NCBI RefSeq assembly: GCF_020360975.1
Contig: NW_025408669.1
Span: forward strand, 3,348,001 to 3,412,000
Direction: 5' to 3'
DNA: 64,000 nt
Origin: Hirsutella rhossiliensis
Taxonomy: Eukaryota; Ascomycota; Sordariomycetes; Hypocreales; Ophiocordycipitaceae
Position numbers and translations under genes: made by a program. Numbering within the stretch: the first letter of the stretch is position 1; the number at the start of each line of letters is the position of its first letter. The notes under the pieces are model-generated. The model saw only the letters and a program-made list of their open reading frames with translations, did not search any database and was not told where the DNA came from. Shown in pieces: positions 1 to 11,410 of this stretch.

Positions 1-2197
1 CGGGTGGCGGACGAGGGCGGCGAGACGTGACGGGTCCTGGTGTGCCTGCTGCACTGCTCCTGCAGATGCCTCTTTCTCTGATTCCCCCCCAAGCATTCTT
101 CTCTTCACCACAGTCACCATGGATGCGTGAGCATCATGTCGGAAATGCAGCCTGCCGAGAGCAGGCACAGAAACCAATTGTAAGTTATGTAGTATAAACA
201 ACAAGCGCCAGATGCACTCTGTCCGCAGTGACGATGCAATTCAGCGGCGGCAACAAGTGACGCGCCCTGAGCCGCTGGCTGAAGACCCGGGGCGCCGGCG
301 CGAGAGGCTAAACCTTATACTCACTGCGGCACAGGACAGCACAAGACACGGGGTGAGATGGCGCGCGGTGCTGTACCTATTGTGGCCTGGGTCGCTGCAC
401 TGAACCTGCTGCACCTGCACCTCGTCCAACGTGCCCGTGGTTTCGCCAGGAACCAACGCGCCGTCTCGCCACATGAGACGCATTTTTGCTTGTCCATCTT
501 CACCAGAGCACCCCCCAACGGAAGAAAAGAAAAATGCCAGAAAAATTCCTGGTGCCTCATCTCGTTTTTCGCGCGCATCTGCGTCATATTTTACTTCCTT
601 TTATCGCTGCGGCTCGGCCGTCCGGGTGCCAACCTCGGGAGCGAGGGGGAAAACAAGGGGGGCCCGGCCGAGGCGTGGAAAGAAAGATGGGAAAATTTTT
701 CACCTCTCAATTCCATCTCTCACCCCCGGTCCGTGTTGGACGCCCAGAGGCCACTTGGCTCTTGTACCGCAGACACCGACACCCATGCATGGTTGGCTCG
801 GGCGGTTGATGCAGCAAGATGACTAAACACCAACGGCACTCTCGCTCTCCTGTAGACAGCCAGCCAGCCACTCGAGACCGGACAGTCGATGTGGTGCTAC
901 TGCACGCGCATGAGACCGAGACGTATTGTAGCGAGCTGTAGGGAGGTAGCTTTCATGCGCGCCTGTCGCCAACGTTCCGAGCAAACAAAATAATAGAGCC
1001 AAGTGTATGCGACCTCTCGATAAACTAGCCTTGCTCGTGTCTCGGAGCGCGTCGCCCACCGTCTTACCTCCGAGTTGGCGCACATAGTCGTCGTTGTCAT
1101 GATTCGGCAGACGAGGCAAGCACTCGCTTGGTTCATGGCGCGAGCCCCTTCCGCTGTCTCGGGACAGCTGTCCCTTCGTCTGTCGTCTGACGCATGAAAC
1201 TCAGTGACCATCTGCAAAGGGGATTTCGGCTGCTCTTTATATCTCTCGAATCATGGGCCCTCACTCATCAACGACCGTCCTATTTCGCCCTCCATGCCAG
1301 CTCCCACCCGCATGTATGTATCCGTACATGCCGGACAGCAGTCATCCTGGTCCCTCTGTGATCCACCCATGTTAGCCGTCGTCTCACTTGAGCTGCTCTT
1401 GGCCGCGCCGCCATTCGGGCCTTGGGCCCGTCGACCAGAGCCGCCAAGTGGGCCCTCGTAACCCTGCGCCGCGCTTCCCAGTCGCAGCCTCGCCGCCTCA
1501 TGACTGGTTCTGGAAAGCCGCGCTGAAATGCTTTGATATCTCATGCATCAGACAGCAACTTTTTTCTGGCGAGGCGCAGATTTTTCTTCCCTCCTTACCT
1601 TCCGCCTCACCTCCGGGGTCGTAGATGGCACAATATTTGGGCTTGCCCAACGTCAAGAATCTGTAGCTTCAACTCCTTCAAGTCGTCCCAAGTGCCGTTT
1701 GGATTTTCGTCGGTTCGTTCGTCGAGGCCAATGTCCGCCCGCCAGCGATCCATGATTCGTGCTCCCACCCCACTCGACCGGCACCCGTCAACGCCTCAGG
1801 CAGCATGCTGCCTGTGTCCTTGCGCTCCCGATAATCCCTAGTGCTCCCTGGCCCTTTACCCACCCGGGTTTCCCCGAGGGGGCTATCAACCCGTGCGAGC
1901 CTGCCTCCCCAGTCGAATCGGCACCCTGTCCCTTTTTTTTCGCCGTGAAAAAATCTCGCCTTCCTCCCATATCCGGACCGGCTTGCTTCATACTTGTTGT
2001 TGCTCCGGCTGACGTCCTCGACCCTACCCCCTGACCTCCTCTGGCCCCCCCGAGTGGAGACCTCGTTTCCCTTCCCCAGCTTGGACTCTTCCTCTTCTCT
2101 TTTCTTCCCACACTGCTTTGCTCACTCCTGCTCTTCCGCACTGCCCATCCTTCTTTGCCCTCTTGCTTCCAACTCCAACAGCCTCACCTTCGTCACA
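1..2197. other. Upstream region of atp9, no gene supported
   Basis: No reading frame here looks like a conserved protein. The frames that are open on both strands overlap each other and have no recognisable motif. The first 30 bases could be the tail of a plus-strand frame ending in TGA, but this cannot be judged from so little sequence. The last 160 bases before the atp9 start (about 2035-2197) are strongly pyrimidine-rich with CT blocks, which is usual for the promoter and leader of highly expressed filamentous-fungal genes. Confidence 0.5.
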
Positions 2198-2828
2198 ATG
2201 GCCGCCACTCGTGTCTTCGCCTCCCGCATGGCCTCTCAGATGGTCTCCAAGGCTGCTCGTCCTGCCATCCGAGCTCCTGTCTCCGCCGCTGCCAAGCGCA
2301 CCATCACCGGTAAGCATCGAGAAAAAACTTTTCCCTCGCCCACTCGGGCTCGAGCACGAGAGCAACCGAGCCTCCGAGGTCCAATTGGACGGCTCAGTAG
2401 CTGAACGGCATCGATCCAGGCTCTTCTAGCCCTCTCCAGTCCCTCAGGCGCCAGCAGGTCAACACCCTGCTCCAGGCCACCTCCCGAAATGCCTTCCAGG
2501 TCCAGCGCCGTGCCTACTCTTCCGAGATCGCCCAGGCCATGGTTGAGGTCTCCAAGAATCTGGGTATGGGCTCTGCGGCCATTGGCCTGACTGGTGCTGG
2601 TATCGGTATCGGTCTCGTTTTCGCCGCTCTCCTCAACGCTGTTGCCCGCAACCCTGCCCTCCGTGGCCAGCTCTTCTCGTACGCCATTCTGGGCTTCGCT
2701 TTCGTCGAGGCCATCGGTCTCTTCGACCTCATGGTTGCCCTCATGGCCAAGTTCGTATGTCGTCCGCCAGCGGCCACTTGCTCCCACCTTTGTCGTTGTC
2801 CCAAACTGACATGCTTGCCAAGACCTAA
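2198..2828 (+). CDS. atp9: Mitochondrial ATP synthase subunit c (subunit 9) precursor
   Basis: Nuclear-encoded proteolipid that forms the rotating c-ring of mitochondrial F1F0 ATP synthase. Exons 2198-2309, 2420-2754 and 2823-2828; introns start GTAAGC and GTATGT; 150 codons plus stop. The first ~70 residues are an Arg/Ser/Ala-rich import presequence ending near RRAYSSE. The mature part has two helices joined by the conserved polar loop with ARNP, and the second helix carries the proton-binding Glu in GFAFVEAIG. Length and mature sequence match the Neurospora protein closely. The last exon codes only Thr and the stop, giving the family's KFT end. The first intron acceptor was set at 2419 because only that site keeps frame with SPLQS. 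Strong expression is expected. Confidence 0.96.
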
Positions 2829-4881
2829 ATCATGTCCCACTCATCTGGGAAAGCTCTTGCCGCACGACGGAGCTCTAATGCCTGGGGAGGATGGAGAGCG
2901 TTGCTTTGTGTTGACCAGGGGCTCGCCACCTGACTCCAACCCGCCATCATGCAACTTAGACGGAGGCTTGCATTATAGACGGCATAGACTTGGGGGCGGC
3001 GCCGAGAAAACGGGGCGTCGTCTTTGTTATAGAGCTCGGGTGAGCGCATGGATATGTGTCTCTCGGGACCCGACTTGTAAAATTAAAAGCCAATCATCTC
3101 GATTCTCCTTTGTCGCTTGACACGTCCATGTTGTTCCAGCTGCCTTTGCTGGTGAATAAATCTCAATTCCACTCTCGCAACAGCTTGACCCGTCATCGGT
3201 GCTTGTGTCCAATCGTGCAGCAGCTGTGGAGGCACGTTTCGCCCACCACATGGTGCTCGATCTCACAACCTGGGGAAGCTGGAGGAGCTCTGATCGACTG
3301 CTCCCGCATCTGCCTGGCTGGCACTCGCCATAGTTAACCGAGGTCCCCGGCAGGTCATCAGCGCTGTGTCGCGCGGTGAGTGACATGGCCGGCGGTGCCG
3401 CAGTAGTCAGGGCAACGCGATCAAGCCCTATCTCTGATGCCTGCATTCCCAGGCACACAAGCATGCTTGGATCCCCGTCGCGATGCTCCACACGGTGTAA
3501 AACTGCGCATCTCTCGCTCGTGGAGCGTGGAGGTTCACTCGAAACCTGTGGCCTGTATTGGGGCAGGACAGCTTGTACCGGTACAAGCTATCAGTTGGAG
3601 CTGCGAGCTTGTGGTTGGAGGGCGGATGATTAGGTGGGTGTCCAGGGGCAAGCCAACGAGGCATTTTATGCTGGCACTTGGCAGACGGGGGAGGTGCGCG
3701 CTTTTGGAGCACACCTGTTTTGTATCCATTCGGCTCGACTCAACATCATAAGAGGCAGTCCCTCGAAAGAAACGCAGGCAGCTTGAGTCCGGGTCTGCTC
3801 GCCTGAACATGCGAGGCGCCACCATGCAGGCCGCCAGAGCCAGAGCACTTGCCCACTTGCCACTTGCCCAATTACTGGTTGTTGCAGGATGTTGCTCATC
3901 GATGCCACGGCGAAGGGCTAATCCGATACACCGCATCAAGCCCAGTCCTTGATCATCGAAGGGGCACGCAAGCGCGAAAGCGGGCGGTATGCTCGTGCGT
4001 TTCCGCGGGGACCACCGGTTGATATAGGTTCAGCTCGCTCCTCAGCCAGACAAGGCAGAGACGTGCAATCAACCTTGTCGGCGGCTCAAGTGACGATGTG
4101 ATCGACCGAGTTGGCCCTGGGCTGAACCGACGGCCAATTGCCGTCAAGGCGACGACGAGATCCACGCTTCGGCCCTTGCGAAAGACCTGGCACAGCAGCT
4201 GCGCGTTAGCATCACCGCACCGCCCCGTGGTTCCATAGCTGGTCGGGTGGTGCTCACTTACAGCCGTGCAGCGCGAGGAGTGGCCCGCGATGGATGCCGC
4301 CGAACACGCGTTGGGTTGAAGCCATCTCGCACGACAAGGCGCTCGAGGGACACAGCCGCCAGTTTCTCGCCGCCGATTGTCCTCTCACCAAGGGATTGCG
4401 AGAAACAAGGCAGGCCGGGAGGTAGATGCGTCCCCCTCACCTTCCCGGCTTCCCCTCACGAAGGGTCAGTCACATGACCCCGCGTGCTACCCCAGCTCTG
4501 GGCGAGACGCAGCGAGAAATCGAACGACTCGAGCTGCACGTCGAAAAGTTATTATGCTTTTGCACCCGGCCGTGTCTCCGTTTCGAGGACTGAAAGCGAG
4601 ATGCGACGTCGCCCTTTGCCTCCCCCATTCGTGCCTTGGAATTGAATGACGACGCCACGAGAACAAGAGGGAGACTCGCTTTGCCCGTGAGACCTGTACA
4701 TTATTGTCTCGTGTCTACAATCAGTCCAACGAAGCCGTGGCCTTGGACACGAGGGGCCATGCAGCTGAACACACTCGAGCAAGGCATCAATCAGCATAGC
4801 GCCTTGCACCAATTTCGACCTTTGAGTTACAATTAGGAGGGGGTCTCCCTTCACCCCCAACCAATGACTTTGTCCAGGCCG
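2829..4881. other. Intergenic region between atp9 and rrp6, nothing recognised
   Basis: Two kilobases lying between the 3' ends of two convergent genes. Many short frames are open on both strands but none shows a family motif, sensible splice structure or codon bias. No tRNA B-box of canonical sequence was seen. Confidence 0.5.
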
Positions 4882-7602
4882 TCACTTCTTGAACGTCGCG
4901 CTTCTCTCGCCTCGTACCGGCGGTGCCCGTCGCGCCCCCTTCAAGCCATCATCGCCCGTCTTGGCGTACGGGTCAAACGCCTTCTTCGCCCCCCGCACCA
5001 CAAGCCCCGAGTCCCGTCCTGCATGCATGACCGAAGCGGCGTTGCTGTAATCAAACGGGGTTTCGGCGCTCTTTTGTGCCTTTTCCTTGATCTTCTGGTC
5101 TTTTTTCCGTTGCTTCTTGGCTTTTCGCTTCAGTCGGTCGTCATTCCTCTTGCCTTGCACCTGCTTGAGCTGCTCTCTCAGCTTGCGGTCCTTCTTTCGT
5201 TGTGCTTTGGTCGCTTTTGGTGCATCATTCTCCATCGCAATGACGCCGCTGTCTCCGGTTGGAACATCCTCGTCCTCGTCGGAAGCCTCGGTCTCTTCAC
5301 CTGAATCCGAGGCTTCGTCATCATCGTTGCCCCCGCCCCCGCCTTCCTCCACCGCCGCCGACTTGCGTTTCCTACCCCTTTTCAGAGTAAATTCTTCGTC
5401 GTGAGCTTGCTGCAGGGCTTCCGCATCGACTTTAGAGGTCTCCACTTTCGCATTCTTGTTCATGGCCTCCATTGCTGCTGTAAGAGTGGCGCCAGCGTCA
5501 TCGCTTCGGTGCTTGTCCTCTCCCGCGGTGCTCTGCACAAACCGCTGCCAAGGAAAAGGGATGCAGTCGGCCTGTCCTTCGGACGCCTGCTGCGTCTCTT
5601 CCCAGCGCGTGCTGATGGGCATGTTGCCGAACAGCTGAGATCGCGACATGTTCCTTGCGACGATCTCACCTTCAAAGTCCGGGAGTCCCGACTTATCGAT
5701 GAGCGTGTAAGATGAACCAGGCTTCAAAGCAGGGTCGGAGGCCATGGATGCAAAGAAATGGAGAACACTTGGCCCACCTCGAGCCTTGGCCTCCTGCACC
5801 CGATCCCATATCTCGTTGAATCGGGCCCGAGCCAGCGGCGCAGTCAGAGGCAGGAGGCTATGCAATGCCTTGACATCCGGCGGGTTGACGCGCGCAACGC
5901 TGATGATGGAGCTCTGCGCTAGAACAAAGTTGGGGCTCTCATCTTCCTTCCGTGCCGTCGCATCTCTCCACTTCCAAAGCGCTCTGAACATGGCAAACTG
6001 CTCGCCGTCAAACGCGAGGTGCGCCTGCTTCAAGATGAAGTTGTACCATCCCCGCGGACCTTGCCCCGTCTCTTCGTTGTAATCCAGGTGCTCATGTCGG
6101 GAGAGAGCCAGTTCCTTGGACCGTTGAAGTGCACGGCTGATGTAGTCCTTTTCAGGATTGGTGCGGTCCGACGCAGAAATGAGCTCGTTTCGTAGTCGGT
6201 CGTATATATATAGCAAGTAGTGGGTGTCGGATCGGGCATAATACATCATCTCGGGGGGGACGGGCCTGAGCGCATGATAAGTAGCTGAGGCAAACGGCGA
6301 GGGACGTGGAGGAGGAGTCCATACCGTATTCTCCAATCGGCCAACTGGTATTGCTTGTCGGCATCGAAGCTGACAAACCTGGACAGCAGAAAGGCGAGGC
6401 TCCTTCCAGGATACGAGAGGAGATCGCAAGCAAAGAAGGTGTCGAACAGGCCGTTGACATAGAGACCCAGGTCTCGCTGCAGCCAGACCATGTCCATGTA
6501 GGCCCCGTGGAAGACCTGGGAGGGAGCATGAGCGAGCGAAAAATGAAGAGTCAGGCGGCTCTTAGAAAACGCACCTTGATGATAGCTGGATCAGCAAAAA
6601 CTTGGTTGAGAACCTCGAGCTTGTGGCGCCAGGGCTGCAGCGTGTCGACGATCCAGTCCTTTTCCCGAGTGCTGATTTGCATCAAGCAGACGATGCCAGT
6701 GTACGTCCTGAAGTCGTGGTGCTCCAAATCCACGGCAATCTCATTAGCCTTTTTCAGATCTGCCAGCATGTCGAGAACGCCCTGATAAGTGTCTACCCAG
6801 ATGGCAGGGGCGGATTCGGCCGGTTGTGGAGGAATGGGCTCGGCGATCTTGAAGAGTTGCTTTGGATATCGCATGTCGGTGATTTCCGTCTCGTATGGGT
6901 GCTTGTATCTGCATGATTGTATCGTGAGTAACAAGGTTCCCCATCTCGGCGGAGATGGAGTCGAGGAGTCGAACATACTGGGGCGCGCCATTTTCGTCGG
7001 TGAAGGTGACAAGGCTCTGATCCAAGGGCAGGGTCGCGTGGGGTTTGGCGGTGATGTAGGGTTTCCAAGGCCCAGTTGGAAAGTTGTCGGGCTTGCGCTC
7101 GAACCGCGCCTGGGGCTTGGTGACGTTGGCATGTCGGATGACTTTGGCCGTCGATTTTGCTTTCTTGGAACTCGGTGCCTGCCGCTGAGAGGTTAGAACA
7201 GAGGTGAGAGACGAGGGCTCCTTTGGGGAGGCGACGGACCGATTCTGCGCCTGGGGTTTCCCTCTGCTTGATGAGGCCCGTGAATTCGTCAAGCGCCATG
7301 TCGGCCTTTTCGAGAACCGAGTCGACGACGTCTACGACCGAGGGCCATCGAAAGTCGATGTCCTCGGCATCCTCGAGCTTGGGCGCCTTGACGTTGCACG
7401 CATTGGCAGCGGCGGAGAGCAGACGCGTCGACAGGCGGAGAACGCGAGCGGCCTTGTCGTCGAGCTGCTCGGACGTGTCTGGGTTGACGGTGCGCTGGAA
7501 AGACAAGTCCTCGGCGGCGAGACGATTGACCGTCTTGACGGTGGAGACGAGCGACTTTTGCACGCCCTCCTGCAGGGACTTGAAGTCGCGAGGCGGCTCC
7601 AT
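4882..7602 (-). CDS. rrp6: Nuclear exosome 3'-5' exonuclease Rrp6 (EXOSC10)
   Basis: Distributive hydrolytic 3'-5' exoribonuclease attached to the nuclear exosome, acting in 5.8S rRNA, snoRNA and aberrant RNA processing. Exons (minus) 7602-7240, 7184-6979, 6908-6575, 6515-6325 and 6265-4882, giving 825 residues. The N-terminal ~110 residues are the PMC2NT domain that binds the Rrp47 partner. The DEDD-y catalytic set is visible: D250 and E252 in AVDLEHH, D309 in GAYMDMVW, and Y374/D378 in YYARSDTHY. An HRDC domain follows, then a long Lys/Glu-rich basic tail with nuclear-localisation-like clusters. Introns 2-4 have normal fungal signals. Intron 1 has an unusual GTCCGT donor but a good CTAAC branch and phase, joining AES to RQA. 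Confidence is high for identity and moderate for the first splice. Confidence 0.93.
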
Positions 7603-8987
7603 GATGCCCGTCTCCTAGCGCGAGGGAGAACGGGGGCGGAGGGGGGTCGAAAGCTGCCGGTGGAGGTGATGGCAGAAAGCGGCGGCTGATTGACGACGCC
7701 GAAAATTGAAAAGTCGATGCACGTTTTGGGCGGGCGAGCGGCTTATCGATAAGATGCAACGTGCGCCTGGGGCTGGGGGGCAGCGTCGAGTGTGCTGTAT
7801 CCGTATCTACAGTACCTACCCTTATGCGGCCCTAGCAACCTATACCCAGGTACAGTAGGTGGAACCTGATGTGCTTTGGGTAACTCATTACATGGTAGGT
7901 ACCCTAGGTACATGCCTGCAGCGTGTCGAGAATGACGTCGTCTTCTCATTCTGGTATCACGGAAATCTCAACGTCACGGGTTGCTCCCATCATCACTACC
8001 TAGGGACCCATACGCAGAAGTCCTTAGGATGGCAAATGTGGATCTGTGCACCTTGGGGTTTGGTGCAGTACATTAACTGTAGTCCAGGTGGGGTTTAGTC
8101 TTTGACAACGACGGTCTCGCCGAAAGTCGTTTCTATTTCTAGTCTTCCCTCCCAAGGCATGTAGGCAGACAGGGCACTGACAAGCCTGAGACGCGGATTG
8201 GATGGTGGCGCAATACTTTTCGTACAGGTTGGCTGCACGGCGGCAGCCAGTCATCCGCAGTCGGCCTGGTGCAGTAGACCTGTCAACTTCTGGAGGACTT
8301 GGTCCGGGATATCTTGCATCCCCAAGTGCCACCAAGCTCGAGGTTGGCCGGCTCGGTTCGCTTATTGGCCACGGCCTTCGCAATTACATCATGGTGCCAG
8401 GATCTCGGCTTTTCAAGGACGCAGACAGCGCACCGTCTACGGAGTACTTACAGAAGGTACAGTACAGTAATTACAGTAGTGTAATTATCTACTGCACAGA
8501 TAAAAAAGAAGCAAGGGTTGAAGCGCAGCAATCACTGCAGTCGCCCATTTGTCAGACCTACAGAGGTACTAAGGCAGGTACACCATCTCCTCTCAGAAAC
8601 AAGCATTTGGGGACCCTTTGGCCGACCCCCAAAAAGAGCGCCACTGCCCCTCGGTGCCCCTCTATCTGTTCGTCATCCTCCTCGCCAAATCGCATAATAG
8701 TTCAGGTACCTTCTACCCCATCATATTCGATAGGCATTCATCGACGACGCGTCGCCAACATTTCTCCCCTCACCAACAGCTCCCAGATCCCCCCTCGAGA
8801 CCATCCATCTCCTGCAACGCCTGTATTGGACACATCGCGCCCATCTCCTCTTCGCTCGGGCTCTGTTGTCCACCTCACGACTTGCCACCTCAACATTGCC
8901 TCTTGCTCGCTCTAAAGGCGCCTCGCGGTCCTCGAAGGCCCATCGCACCTCTCGTCATCCCGGCCCTGCAACTTTCCAAATCAACCA
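7603..8987. other. Divergent promoter region of rrp6 and tps1
   Basis: 1.4 kb between two divergently transcribed starts. The part at 7790-7920 and again at 8450-8600 is rich in TACCT/AGGTA words and GTAC palindromes, a composition often seen in hypocrealean intergenic DNA. Close to tps1 the leader is CT-rich. No gene is supported. Confidence 0.55.
8647..8661. promoter_or_regulatory. Two CCCCT stress-response-type elements upstream of tps1
   Basis: CCCCT occurs at 8647-8651 and 8657-8661, exactly ten bases apart, about 330 bases before the tps1 start. CCCCT/AGGGG is the core of the stress response element bound by Msn2/4-type zinc-finger factors, and trehalose synthesis genes are classical targets. 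The motif is short, so chance occurrence in GC-rich DNA is possible. Confidence 0.35.
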
Positions 8988-10654
8988 ATGGGCGACTCAA
9001 TGCCCGGGGCCGTTGACGACCAGGGCCAGGCTGCCCCAGGTCGTCTGCTGCTCCTCTCCAACCGCCTGCCCATCACAATCAAGCGCTCAGAAGATGCGAG
9101 CTACTCCTTCTCCATGTCTTCAGGCGGCCTTGTCACGGGCCTCAGCGGCCTCGGCAAGACAACCAGCTTTCAATGGTACGGCTGGCCTGGCCTCGAGGTC
9201 CCCGACAACGACGTCGAGGGCATGAAGAAGCGCCTCAGCGACGAGTACGGCGCCCACCCTGTCTTCATCGACGACGAACTCGCCGATAGACACTACAACG
9301 GCTTTTCCAGTACGCCAGCTTTACCTCGAGACTACATCTGCGCATGCTGACCCCTACTACAGACTCCATCCTGTGGCCCCTCTTCCACTACCATCCCGGC
9401 GAAATCACCTTTGACGAGTCTGCCTGGGCAGCGTACCAGGAAGTCAACCGCCTCTTCGCCAAGACCGTCATCAAGGATGTCCAAGACGGCGACTTGATCT
9501 GGGTCCATGATTACCATCTTATGCTGCTGCCTCAGATGTTACGCGAGGAGATTGGCGACTCCAAGAAGAACATCAAAATTGGCTTCTTCCTCCACACCCC
9601 CTTCCCTAGCAGTGAAATATACCGTATCCTGCCTGTCAGAGAACAGCTCCTCACGGGCCTCTTGGACTGCGACTTGATTGGCTTCCACACATACGACTAC
9701 GCACGCCACTTCCTCAGCAGCTGCTCCCGCATTCTTGGCACTTCCACCACGCCCAATGGCGTCGATTGGAACGGGCGCTTCGTTACCGTCGGCGCCTTCC
9801 CCATCGGCATCGATCCGGAGAAGTTTGTCGACGGGCTCAAGAAACCCAAGGTTCAGGAACGCATTGCTGCTCTCAGCCGCAAGTTCGAAGGCGTCAAGCT
9901 CATAGTCGGCGTCGACCGCCTCGACTACATCAAGGGCGTCCCCCAGAAGCTGCACGCCCTCGAGGTCTTTTTGACGGAGCATCCCGAGTGGATTGGCAAA
10001 ATCGTCCTCGTACAAGTCGCCGTTCCCTCGCGTCAAGACGTCGAGGAGTACCAAAACCTGCGCGCCGTCGTCAACGAGCTTGTCGGCCGCATCAACGGCA
10101 AATTCGGCACGATAGAGTTCATGCCCATCCACTTCCTCCACCAATCTGTTCCCTTTGAGGAGCTCACCGCCCTCTACGCCGTCTCCGACGTGTGCTTCGT
10201 GTCCTCGACACGCGATGGCATGAACCTCGTCTCGTACGAGTACATTGCCACGCAGCATGACAACCACGGCGTCATGATTCTTAGCGAATTCACCGGCGCG
10301 GCGCAGTCTCTCAACGGCAGCATCATCGTCAACCCGTGGAACACGGAGGAGCTGGCCAACGCGCTCCATGACGCCGTCACTATGAGTCCTGAGCAGCGCG
10401 CCATAAACTACAACAAGCTTGAGCGCTACGTCTTTAAGTACACCAGCGCGTGGTGGGGCGCCAGCTTCGTCGGCGAGATGACGCGCCTCAGCAACGAGAG
10501 CTCGCGGCCCAAGGCCCTACGCAACGTGTCTGGCGCCGTGATTGGAGGGGGCCAGACGTTGGAGAAAGCCACCGAAGCGGCGGAGAAGCCTGTTGTTGGC
10601 GGCAAAGACAAGGTTGGCGTGGATGGAGCAATGACGCCCGAGAAGGCACTGTGA
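8988..10654 (+). CDS. tps1: Alpha,alpha-trehalose-phosphate synthase (UDP-forming)
   Basis: GT20 enzyme joining UDP-glucose and glucose-6-phosphate to trehalose-6-phosphate, the first step of trehalose synthesis; cytosolic, with roles in stress tolerance and control of glycolytic flux. Exons 8988-9309 and 9363-10654; the intron has GTACGC donor, CTGAC branch and CAG acceptor, and joining gives the conserved NGFSNSILWPLFHY stretch. 537 residues, slightly longer than yeast Tps1 because of a short N-terminal and a Lys/Ala-rich C-terminal extension. Visible motifs are the N-terminal LLLLSNRLPI loop, HDYHLMLLP, the glucose-6-P site region GIDPEKF, GVDRLDYIKG and the UDP-glucose site near RDGMNLVSYEY. 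No phosphatase domain is fused, so this is Tps1 rather than Tps2. Confidence 0.96.
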
Positions 10655-11410
10655 CATGTTTTATGCCGAGGCACTGCTTTCTTGAGAACAGCGTTTTGCC
10701 ATTGACCTCCCCTGTTATCCAAATTTTGCTCCCGCCAAGGTTGAGGCGAGAGCCGCCCCTACAACATTCTTGAGACCTGAAGAAGCCGGGGCAGGTGTTC
10801 TCGGGGCTGAGCAAATGGTTTCCCCTTACAGATGGAGCATGAGGAGCTATCAGATTTACGGTCATTTACTCGACCATGCCCCGTCGCCCTGAACGCCTCA
10901 CGGCGCGGGTGACGTTGGCTGTCCTCGCTGTAGACTTTTCTTTTCTTCTTTCTATTCACCGTGTATCTAGACTACCCAATGACCTTGCCGCTAGTAATCC
11001 AGGCCAGGCAGCAGCTTTCTCGCAGGTGTGCAACGTCATCATGCGCGACTATCAAGGACCCTTCATGAAGTGAGAGAGGGGGTGGGGATACGACCGGACC
11101 CAGGGATTGGGCAGGGACCCAACGGGTTAGGCCATGGACAGAACGCGTTTGACCAGGATGAATGGCAACGAGAACCCAGAACACACTGTGCGGTGGTAGA
11201 TGAGGCATGCCAAAGTGTCGAATGCAAGGGCACCAAAAACCACGAAAAGGTAAATGAAGATAAAAGACGATAAACGCTGAAACAAGTCCACACAGGCGAA
11301 ACGAATGGGCCGTCAAGATATCTTGTTCTTGCGCCAACCGCTCATCGGCCCGTTCCATGGTATCAAAGAGCCTGCGCCCCGGTCATCTCTGCCTCTCCAC
11401 CCCCGACTGC
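10655..11410. other. Convergent 3' region of tps1 and vid27
   Basis: About 750 bases separating the stop codons of two convergent genes. It should hold both terminators and 3' UTRs. No coding frame or RNA gene is supported. Confidence 0.5.

Noticed and set aside
9539..10369. Long minus-strand frame opposite tps1
   Set aside because: It is the complement of a strongly conserved coding exon and shows no family of its own.
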